A DNA stretch of 64,000 nucleotides from contig CM055274.1 in NCBI GenBank assembly GCA_029237695.1, positions 20,387,505 to 20,451,504 on the forward strand, written 5' to 3'. Both the position numbers and the translations under genes were made by a program. Positions 54,880 through 64,000 of this stretch are shown piece by piece. Below the pieces are notes generated by a model. That model had not been told where the DNA came from. It did not search any database and saw only the letters and a program-made list of their open reading frames with translations. This DNA comes from Conchocele bisecta. Taxonomy: Eukaryota > Mollusca > Bivalvia > Lucinida > Thyasiridae. Position 1 is the first letter of the stretch. Every line of letters begins with the position of its first letter.

Positions 54880-57015
54880 ACATTAGAAACAAACAACGGA
54901 ATATGGGCAGTGTTATTTAATAAATAAATTTAATAAATATAAACTCGATTGTGGGAAATTTCCCACAATTGAAATACAGAATGTACAATTTAACAAAATA
55001 ATTACAAATTGGACACTGAAATGCCAAAAAATACAACTCCGACAATATCCGAATACAATGAACTAAACATGATGATTAAACAGTTTTCATGAAATTTCCT
55101 ACGTTCGATTTAGGTGTTTTACTTTTGTCTAGGAAATATTGTTAAACTTCTCTAAATAAATTTCAACACTGAAATTCAAAACATACAACTTTGACAATAT
55201 CAAAATGTACATCAATTTAATTGAACGTAGGAAATTTCCCACAATTAAACCTCATTTACAGAAAAGTCAGAAACCGATCGTAGGAAATTTCCTACGTTCC
55301 ATTCAAGTGACTGACTTTTGTGCAGAATATATTGTCAAATAAATGTAGCTTTCAACACCGAGATTCAAAACATAAAACTTTCACAAAACTGTGATCAGTC
55401 GTATTTGTTTTACAGAAACAACAGAAAACGATCGTAGGAAATTTCCTACGTTCGATTCAAGTGATTTACATTTGTCAAGGATATATTGCCGAAGTTCTCG
55501 AAGTTAATAAATTTCAACACGGAAATTCAAAACATACAACTTTGACAATATCCAAATGTACATCACTTGAATTGAACGCAGGAAATTTCCCACAATTAAG
55601 CCTAACTAGATGGCCGCGGCCTGCATGTCGCGCCTTGTGGCGAGGCATGGACACTAAAAAAAAGATATAGTATAACGAAAAACTTTAACCAAAAAACTTA
55701 ACCAAAAACTTTAACCGGACACACGTACGTACGTACGTACGCCAAAGTACCGACTATATCGCGCTTTCCGCAAGCGGGCGCGAAAAAAATTTAACCAAAA
55801 ACTTCAAAGTAATTTGACCTTGACATTGGGCACAGGGGCCGCACGGGAAGGGGGTAGAATGAAAATATAGATGATGATAAACACCCATGTGAAGTTTTAA
55901 GGTAATGGGCAAAGCAGTTGCAGAGATATAGTATAGCGAAAAACTTTAACCAAAAAACTTAACCAGAAACTTTAACCAAAAATCCTAACCAAAAAACTTA
56001 ACCAAAAACTTTAACCAAAAAACTTAACCAAAGAACTGAACCAAAAACTTAAACCGGACACACGTACGTACGTACGTACGTACGCCAAAGTGCCGACTAT
56101 ATCGCGCTGTCCGAAAGCGGGCGCGACAAAAATCATTCATTTTATATCAGTCGTATTTCTTTTACAGAAAAGTCAGAAACCGATCGTAGGAAATTTCCTA
56201 CGTTCGATTCAAGTGATTTAAAGTATCTAGGATATATTGACAAAGTTCTCTATGTTAATGAATTTCAATAATTCAAAACACAACTTCGACAATATCCAAG
56301 TACAACTCACTTGAATAGAACGTAGGAAATTTCCCACAATTAAACCTCAAAAGTTATTCATTTTATATCAGTCGTATTTCTTTTACAGAAAAGTCAGAAA
56401 CCAATCGTACGAAATTTCCTACGTTCGATTCAAGTGATTTGCTTTTGTCCAGGATATATATACGAAGTTCTCTATGTTAATAAAGTTAACACTGAAATTC
56501 AAAACATACAACTTTGACAATATCCAAATGTACATCACTTGAATTGAATGTAGGAAATTTCCCACAATTAAATCTAAAAAATAATTCATTTTAGATCGGT
56601 CATATTTGTTTTACAGAAAAGTCAGAAACTGATCATATGAAATTTCCTACGTTCGATTCAAGTGATTTAATGTATCTAGGACATATTGACAAAGTTCTCT
56701 ATGTTAATAAATTTCAATAATTCATAACACAACTTCGACAATATCCAAGTATAACTCACTTGAATTGAACATAGGAAGTTTCCCACAATTAAACCTAAAA
56801 AATAATTTATTTAGTCGCATTTGTTTTACAGACAAGTCAGAAACCGATCGTAGGAAATGTCCTACGTTTGATTCAAGGATTTATATTTGTCTAGGATATA
56901 TTGAAGAAGTTCTCTCAGTTGATAAATTTCAACACTGAAATTCAAAACATACAACTTTGACAATGTCCAAATGTACATCACTTGAATTTAACGTAGGAAA
57001 TTTCCCACAATTAAA
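54880..57015. repeat. Satellite with GTAGGAAATTTCCTAC palindromes
   Basis: Units of about 200 bp carry GTAGGAAATTTCCTAC and, on the other side, GGGAAATTTCCCACAATT. They are linked by AAATTCAAAACATACAACTT and ACAGAAAAGTCAGAAACC. About nine units, interrupted by a block of the next satellite at 55610-56130. Confidence 0.85.
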
Positions 57016-59225
57016 CCTAAACTAGATGGCCGCGGCCTGCATGTCGCGCCTTGTGGCGAGACATGGACACTAAAATAAAAGATATAGTATAACGAAAAAC
57101 TTTAACCAAAAAACTTAACCAAAAACTTTAACCGGACACACGTACGTACGTACGTACGTACGCCAAAGTGCCGACTATATCGCGCTTTCCGCAAGCGGGC
57201 GCGAAAAAAACTTTAACCAAAAACTTCAAATTAATTTGACCTTGACATTGGGCACAGGGGCCGCACGGGAGGTGGGTAGAATGAAAATATAGATGATGAT
57301 AAACACCCATGTGAAGTTTCAAGATAATGGGCAAAGCAGTTGCAGAGATATAGTATAACGAAAAACTTTAACCAAAAAACTTAACCAAAAACTTTAACCA
57401 AAAAACTTAACCAAAAACTTTAACCAAAAACCTTAACCAAAAACTTCAAAGTAATTTGACCTTGACATTGGGCACAGGGGCCGCACGGGAGGGGGTAGAA
57501 TGAAAATATAGATGATGATAAACACCCATGTGAAGTTTCAAGGTAATGGGCAAAGCAGTTGCAGAGATATAGTATAACGAAAAACTTTTAACCAAACAAC
57601 TTAAGCAAAAAACTTAACGAAAGACTTTAACCAAAAAACTTAACCAAAAAACTTAACCAAAAACTTTAATAAAAAAACTTAACCAAAAACTTCAAAGTAA
57701 TTTGACCTTGACATTGGGCACAGGGGCCGCACGGGAGGGGGTAGAATGAAAATATAGATGATGATAAACACCCATGTGAAGTTTCAAGGTAATGGGCAAA
57801 GCAGTTGCAGAGATATAGTATAACGAAAAACTTTAACCAAAAAACTTAACGAAAAACTTTAACCAAAAAACTTAACCAAAAACTTTAACAAAAAAACTTA
57901 ACCAAAAAACTTAACCAAAAACTTTAACCAAAAAACTTAACCAAAAACTTCAAAGTAAATTTTGACCTTGACATTGGGACACAGGGCCGCACGGAAGGGG
58001 GGTAGAATGAAAATATAGATGATGATAAACACCCATGTGAAGTTTCAAGGTAATGGGCAAAGCAGTTGCAGAGATATAGTATAACTAAAACTTTTAACCA
58101 AACAACCTTAAGCAAAAAACTTAACGAAAAAACTTTAACCAAAAAACTTATCCAAAAAACTTTAATTAAAAACAAAAAAAAAAACTTAACCAAAAAAACT
58201 TCAAAGTAATTTGACCTACAATTGGGCACAGGGGGCCGCACGGATGGGGGTAGAATGAAATATAGATGATGATAAACACCCATGTGAAGTTTCAGGTAAT
58301 GGGCAAAGCAGTTGCAGAGATAGTTATAACGAAAAAATTAAAAAACTTTAACCAAAAAACATTAACCAAAAAACTTTAAACCAAAAAAACTTAACCAAAA
58401 AACTTTAACCAAAAACTAATTAACCAAAAAACTTAACCAAAAACTTCAAAGTAATTTTGACCTTGACATTGGACACAGGGGGCGGGCCGCACGGGATAAG
58501 GGGGTAGAATGAAAAAAAATATAGATGATGATAAACACCCCATGTGAAGATTTCAAGGGTAATGGGCAAACGCAGTTTGCAGGAATATAGTATTTAACGC
58601 AAAACTTTTAACCAAACAACATTAAGCAATAAAAAACTTAACGAAAAAACTTTAACCAAAAAAACTTATCCAAAAAACATTAAACCAAAAAACTTTAATT
58701 AAAAAACTTAACCAAAAACTTCAAAGTAATCTTTGACCTTGGACATTGGGCCCAACAGGGGCCGCACGGGAGGGCGGGGGTTAGAATGAAAATATAGATG
58801 CATGGATAAACACCCGATGTGAAAGTTTCAAGGGTAAATGGGCGAAAGCGAGTTGCAGAGATATAGATATAACGAAAAACTTTTAACAAAAAACTTTAAC
58901 CAAAAAATTAACCAAAAAACTTAACCAAAAAACTTAACCAAAAAACTTAACCAAAAAACTTAACCAAAAACTTCAACTTCAAAGTAATTTGACCTTGACA
59001 TTGGACACAGGGGCCGCACGGAAGGGGGGTAGAATGAAAATATAGATGATGATAAACACCCATGTGAAGTTTCAAGGTAATGGGAAAAGCAGTTGCAGAG
59101 ATATAGTATAACGAAAAACTTTTAACCAAAAATCTTAACCAAAAAACTTAACCAAATACTTTAACCAAAAAACTTAACCAAAAACTTAACCAAAAACTTT
59201 AACCAAGAAACTTAACCAAAAACTT
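55610..59225. repeat. Mixed satellite field: AACTTTAACCAAAA arrays plus about 130-bp unique-looking core
   Basis: Runs of AACTTAACCAAAAACTTTAA alternate with a core containing TTTGACCTTGACATTGGGCA, GGGGCCGCACGGGAGGGG, AAACACCCATGTGAAGTTTC and GGGCAAAGCAGTTGCAGAGA, repeated about nine times. Three units also hold ACGTACGTACGT microsatellites followed by CGACTATATCGCGCTTTCCG. Interleaved with the previous satellite at its left edge. Confidence 0.9.
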
Positions 59226-59316
59226 ATTGTTTGTTATCCATATTTCGAGAGAAATGAAAGTGTTAGTAACATATCCTATATAATGTAGCTTCATATTATA
59301 CATGTATCTACATCTA

Positions 59317-59560
59317 ATGTGGCACTAACTGGATAAATGTGTCTTATGGGATGTGTGACTTGTGTTTGCTCGTGATCAAATAACACACTCATGTAGCCGG
59401 ATAACGCTGTATATTCCTAATTAGAAGCGTGCCAGGCATTGTGTAGATGAAATGGCGAACAGTGAAGATCCTGATCAGACTGTGCGGATGCGCAGGCTGA
59501 TCTGGATCTACATTGGTCACAAAACCCAGAACTGTCATGTCTCCAGTCACAGCAACATGT
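59317..59560 (+). mobile_element. MITE family M2, copy 6
   Basis: Inner GATCCTGATCAGACTGTGCG and right end CATGTCTCCAGTCACAGC. Confidence 0.75.
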
Positions 59561-59700
59561 ATCTTTGTGAATCCACATGCATTTGAACTATACATACGTT
59601 AGATAACACTTTAACTGCAATGACATTGTTTATGTGTATTTTCTATTTGTCACACATGTATATATGCATGTTACTTACATGTACATATGTTATTTTACAG

Positions 59701-59774
59701 ATGACCGGTTTCGTCCGTATTTGACAAGCGCAGTGCCCGGATGTAGCACTTTTATAAACGCCACTGTACTACCC
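59701..59774 (+). CDS. Receptor-type protein tyrosine phosphatase, exon g (domain 2)
   Basis: Acceptor TTTTACAG and donor CCC|GTAAGT bound 74 bp, phase 1 to 0. RPYLTSAVPGCSTFINATVLP aligns with the conserved strand ending in a YINA-like motif (here FINA). Confidence 0.9.
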
Positions 59775-59889
59775 GTAAGTGTAACATTTAACCAGAAACA
59801 TAGAATAAAAATATTATTCTATGTTTCTCATTTATATATTAACTGTGTATTTGCATATAGTTATGGTTATTATTCAAAATTTCCATTCT

Positions 59890-60190
59890 TACATATGTTG
59901 TCAAAATATTTAAAAGTAAGTACTTTTTAATCAATAAGAAAAGAGTCACCCTCCCAAATTAATACTGTTTTTTAAATTTTGGAAATTGATTCCAAATGTT
60001 AAATTCCCATGTTAAATAGGAAAATCGTTTTTACGCAATAAAATAAATATTTGATGGAATTTCATCTAACAAAATATTTTTTGAAGGGCGACTTTTTTGT
60101 TATTGATGAAAAAGTACTTACTTTTAAATATTTTTAGATTTAATGTGTTTAATAGCCAAAAGTTAAAAAAAAACGTGGAACAGACAGTAG
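59890..60190. mobile_element. MITE family M3, copy 3 (left end truncated)
   Basis: Shares AATATTTAAAAGTAAGTACT and the right end CGTGGAACAGACAGTAG with copy 1. Confidence 0.7.
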
Positions 60191-60484
60191 GTGACGTAAT
60201 TATGTTGACGTGACGTCATCGGTTTCTTGTGAAAAGCCATATTACATGTACATGTATATGATTTTGTACCTACAAAGATGTGCGATATCTCATGAATTTT
60301 TTTTACAAACTTTAAGATAATTATGATGTCGAAAGTTGACGAAATGTTCAGAGCAAATGCGGAATGTATTGACTGTACACGGTATTTACTGTATCGGTTT
60401 TATGGTGCAATTGCTTTTACATCTCTCTCCATTGTAACACATGAAAGTCTCCTCCCGTTGCGATTGAAATCATCTGTGTGTACG

Positions 60485-60945
60485 CAGCCCCGCAGGGGAC
60501 ATGGATATATATTTTATTAACTCGTTCCCACTAAATAACAATTCGTTCCATCAATTTAACAATGTGTTTCCTCGAATTAACAATTCGTTCCCATGATATA
60601 ACAATTTGTTCCCACGAAATAACAATTTGTTCCCTCGAATTGACAATTTGTTCCCATGAAATAACAATTCGTTCCCTCAATTTAACAATTCGTTCCATCG
60701 AATTAACAATTAACAATTTGTTCCCACGAATTGTTAATTGTTAATTCGAGGGAACGAATTGTTATTTCGTTGGAACAAATTGTTAAATTGAGTTAACAAA
60801 TTGTTATTTCGTGGGAACGAATTGTTAATTCGTGGGAACGAATGTTAAATGGAGGGAACGAATTGTTATTTCGTGGGGAACGAATTGTTATTTCGTGGGA
60901 ATTAATAAATAATAATTATACGTCCCCTGCGGAGCTCCGTAATGT
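60485..60945. mobile_element. Element with inverted ends and a mirror-image 20-bp array
   Basis: Ends CAGCCCCGCAGGGGAC and GTCCCCTGCGGAGCT are imperfect inverted repeats. Between them, about nine units of TAACAATTCGTTCCCTCGAA type run to about 60725, then as many units of the reverse complement run back to 60900. Confidence 0.85.
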
Positions 60946-61124
60946 TAAGCTATTATACCGATAGTTACACGCATGCTGACGCAATGCCCACCTACGCTAA
61001 CTGTTTGGAGTGTTGCTTCTTCAATTTAATAATAATGTCATTTTAATATTGCGTTTGCGTCCCCAGCTTGCATTTAATATTATAAAACCAAAGTTAGATA
61101 TTGTCACAATACCACCTACGATAA

Positions 61125-61358
61125 CGTGGCCGTGACTGGAGAAATGGGGCGTATGGGTTTTGCGACCAGTGAAGATTCAGATCAGCCTGTGCATCCGCAC
61201 AGTCTGATCAGAATCTGCACTGTTCGCCATTACATAAATGGAAAAGCCGTTAAAGCTTCTAACGTATAGTGTTGATCCTGACCTGGCTACAGGAGTGTGT
61301 TAGACGATTTAATATCCACAAATACCATACGCCCCATTTTTCCAGTTACAGCCACAAA
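61125..61358 (+). mobile_element. MITE family M2, copy 7
   Basis: Best-preserved ends: GTGGCCGTGACTGGAGAAAT and ATTTTTCCAGTTACAGCCAC. Confidence 0.82.
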
Positions 61359-61441
61359 TCTACAAAGCGCATATAAACATGTTAAACTGACGTACCAAAC
61401 ACCAAACACCAAACACCAAACAGCTTCTTGTCTATTCAAAG

Positions 61442-61579
61442 GGCTACGCGGCGGGAGACAGACTGATAATCACGCAGCGGCCTTTGGCGAACTCTGTGGT
61501 CGACTTTGTTAGATTGGTCTGGGACTACAACGTCGACACTGTCATCGTAATGGACAGCGAAACTCAACCAGATGCCGAG
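61442..61579 (+). CDS. Receptor-type protein tyrosine phosphatase, exon h (domain 2)
   Basis: Acceptor ATTCAAAG and donor GAG|GTATGG bound 138 bp, phase 0 to 0. Contains ITQRPLANSVVDFVRLVWD, matching the TQxPLxxTxxDFWRMVW block of domain 2, and TVIVMDSE. The acceptor tract is weak in pyrimidines. Confidence 0.92.
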
Positions 61580-62168
61580 GTATGGTGTACTCAAGGACTG
61601 CCAACAAAATGTGCCCTACAACCGTAGACTACATGTATATGTAATATTAACTCTGCGTGATTGGTACTAGTATTTATTTATGGAATAGCTGAGCGATTTG
61701 TATGTACACGCTTACATAGATAATCTTCTATTAGTTATTATTTATTAGGATATTTACGTAACTGACTTCATAAGAAATGAGGTTATACAATTTTGTTATG
61801 AAGTAAGTTAACCAGTTTATAATGTTATATTATATGAAACAATCAGCCAAACATGTTCCTAGAGAGTCGCATATGTTTATGTATTACACTCGTGTATTGA
61901 AATGTGTGCATATACATGAAGTTAGTTATATCATCAAATTTGTTTCGTTTTGTCGTTCTGCGCTTGACGCAGACATTGTGTGGATATACAATGTATGACT
62001 AATTGTGTGCGTTTCTAAAGACGACTTATCTAGCATATGTACAAATGTAATCACGTTATGTGGATGAAATAAATATGCCACAGTCTAATTACGTTGCATA
62101 GAATATACATGTAATAGTAATTTTGCGTCGATCTTTTGTTTTCATGGCAATTTGTATTTCTCTGCTGG

Positions 62169-62412
62169 AGGCCGTTTCACTAAACTTCGTACGACTAAAA
62201 TATTCCTAACTGCAAAATTATGCTAGTCTGTAAATTTCAAATTAGCAATATTTTCTTGTAAACAGTTATTGGATTTACATTTATTGAGCATATTCTGCAT
62301 ATGCATATGCAGCCTATCCGCAATAAATGTAAATCCATCAATTGAAAATTCCAGATGATCCCAAATTTGCACTTACGGACATTTTAGTTGTACGAAGTTT
62401 AGTGAAACGGGC
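62169..62412. mobile_element. MITE family M7, copy 2
   Basis: Ends CCGTTTCACTAAACTTCGTA and ACGAAGTTTAGTGAAACGG; centre TGCATATGCATATGCAG. Confidence 0.85.
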
Positions 62413-62503
62413 CTCCTGTTTCTAAGCATAATTATGATTCTTTAACAATTTTACTATCCTTGTCATGCGTTTAACACCTGTGGTGGCCATGCGTTTCTTT
62501 CAG

Positions 62504-62611
62504 ACGGAGTATTGGTCTGGCACGGCAGACACGGGACCATTTTCCGTCACAGTTACGCACGAGGCCAATCGTGACAATTTCCACACAAGAACGGTTCGAA
62601 TAGAACATCGT
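62504..62611 (+). CDS. Receptor-type protein tyrosine phosphatase, exon i (domain 2)
   Basis: Acceptor TTCTTTCAG and donor CGT|GTAAGA bound 108 bp, phase 0 to 0. TEYWSGTADTGPFSVTV aligns with the YWP-containing strand of domain 2. The WPD/P-loop exons of domain 2 must lie beyond the window. Confidence 0.9.
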
Positions 62612-63059
62612 GTAAGAAACAAATTTGAAATTGCAGTGCATTGACTCTTAAGACGTACACGTACATCGTATATGTTGCAATATTATTGTTGATTGAGATG
62701 GCATCGAATTAGTTTGAATGCATGTTTTGGACCAGTTTACATAGCCACGTGAGATGGCGATATATCATTTCTACATCTGTTATTTTTGTGAGTAAAAACC
62801 ACACGCGTTCTACTGATTTAGCACTATTTTAGGTCAGTTTGCAAATGGTGTCATTGCATATATAAAAGTTTGTAATATGAACATGAAATGAACGTTGTCA
62901 TACTATACACTTAGCCCTTACACACAATCACACAATTTATAACGGTAAAGTAAAGTGTGTTTATTATGGAAAAAGGTCATTCAACACTGTTGACATACGA
63001 AACACTCTAAAGGCTATCGAACGATCAGTATTATGTCTGGCATGAGGCTAGACAGCAAC

Positions 63060-63150
63060 TGGTACCATTACGAACCATGTCGGTCCATGCCAGGCTTGAA
63101 CATTCGACTTCTCAGTTGCTAGTCGGATGCCTTATCCACTAGGCAATATC
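63060..63150 (-). repeat. tRNA-like SINE head
   Basis: On the minus strand GCCTAGTGGATAAGGC is A-box-like and, about 30 bases on, GTTCAAGCC is a degraded B box. It does not fold into a full tRNA. Confidence 0.45.
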
Positions 63151-63195
63151 GTTTATACATTAATAATGATAACTTTCTGTGTAAGATTTTCTATT

Positions 63196-63803
63196 AAAGG
63201 TACATGCCCACTCAGTAGGCACACATTGTTATTTATACAGTGGGGTCAGCGTGTAAGTGCACACACGAACGAACACGACAGGTTGGTTCCAACCTGTCGT
63301 GTTCGTTCGTGTGTGCACTTATACGCTGGCCCCACTGTAGGAAGTGCATAACCGAGTCACTTTTCCAGCAGTTCTAAACATATGTACAGATATAATCATT
63401 TAGTAATATTAATTTTACTGATAGTGATTCGCGATGGTATCAGGCTATTTTCATATTCAAATGAGGCATGCTATATATATCTTAATTATTTATACTAATT
63501 AAATGCGACACGTGAACAAAATAATATTTTCTTCAGATTATAAAGTACGATCATTGCACATCAACAAATAAATACAGAGAATAAACAGTAATGTCCGTTA
63601 ACATTTTAACGGTTATCGCCCCTGATGTGTGGAATTTACCGTCTGATATAAAATGTTGTATAATGCCAATCATTACGTTGTGTATGGTGTATACAAGGTG
63701 CATGATCACGTGGTTAAAACTACAACAATTTTTAGAACTGGTGGAATAGTGACACAATTATACACGTGTATACATTTTGTGCCTACTGAGTGGGCATGTT
63801 GAC
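63196..63803. mobile_element. MITE family M5, full copy carrying a nested M4 palindrome
   Basis: Ends AAAGGTACATGCCCACTCAG and CCTACTGAGTGGGCATG; interior homologous in reverse to 30491-31009. The M4 palindrome at 63235-63340 interrupts the left arm. Confidence 0.82.
63235..63340. mobile_element. Perfect-palindrome element M4, copy 3
   Basis: ACAGTGGGGTCAG...CTGGCCCCACTGT, centre GGTTGGTTCCAACC; nested in M5. Confidence 0.93.
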
Positions 63804-63876
63804 TGAGCTGCGGTGACTGGTGCCAAACATGCGCGCACTCTACTCATCCCGGTGTATTGCACGAATATACAGGTCT

Positions 63877-64000
63877 GTAGCATATTTCACCAATATTGCA
63901 AAGTATACTTCTCTAGCAAAGTATACTTTCAGGAGAAATTTTACACTTTAGGATAAATTTATTAATTTTTATTATACTGAATTTATTACATTATCACAGC
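63877..64000. mobile_element. MITE family M1, copy 5, cut by the window end
   Basis: Left half from GTAGCATATTTCACC to the central TTATCACAGC, where the window stops. Confidence 0.85.

Noticed and set aside
57128..59129. Minus-strand frames with repeated VYHHLYFHST-type peptides
   Set aside because: Readings of the satellite core, interrupted at every unit.
60531..60744. Frames with repeated VISWEQIV-type or LTICSHEIT-type peptides
   Set aside because: Readings of the mirror-image 20-bp array.

Overview
The window is animal nuclear DNA, most likely from a bivalve mollusc. It has AT-rich non-coding sequence, a gene with phase-consistent GT-AG introns, many fold-back (MITE-like) repeats, satellites and a 500-N assembly gap. 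The bivalve assignment is inference, from the receptor tyrosine phosphatase exons and the style of the repeats.

Region 1 (1-3019) is repeat-bearing non-coding DNA. Region 2 (3025-18965) is a nearly complete Polinton/Maverick (adintovirus-like) endogenous viral element of about 15.9 kb. It has terminal inverted repeats of about 150 bp and a 5-bp target duplication, CACCG. It carries an intact rve-type integrase, a decayed protein-primed family B DNA polymerase, a packaging ATPase, a double-jelly-roll-type major capsid protein and about eleven small virion-type genes, several with membrane segments. Many of the virion-type genes carry one frame break. The polymerase carries at least four in-frame stops plus several frameshifts, so this copy is a fossil or near-fossil.

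Region 3 (18971-35144) holds SINE/MITE-like repeats, a broken Ty3/Gypsy fragment fused to a minisatellite, a set of unrecognised gene remnants split by a fold-back repeat, a satellite of about 190 bp, a possible transmembrane micropeptide gene, and the assembly gap.

Region 4 (35145-62611) is the 3' part of a plus-strand receptor-type protein tyrosine phosphatase gene with two phosphatase domains. Nine exons were found and all junction phases agree; the gene continues beyond both ends of what I could identify. Its introns are packed with repeats: a 35-bp minisatellite, at least five families of palindromic elements, a 40-bp tandem repeat, a long satellite field (54.9-59.2 kb) and an inverted 20-bp array. 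The window ends inside another MITE copy.

Within the viral element the genes form three transcription blocks. Leftward genes at 4382-6249 and 7669-8965 alternate with rightward genes at 6234-7689. A long rightward block (9042-14452) runs capsid, ATPase, membrane proteins, integrase. The leftward polymerase meets the integrase tail to tail and diverges from a small zinc-finger gene beside the right terminal repeat.
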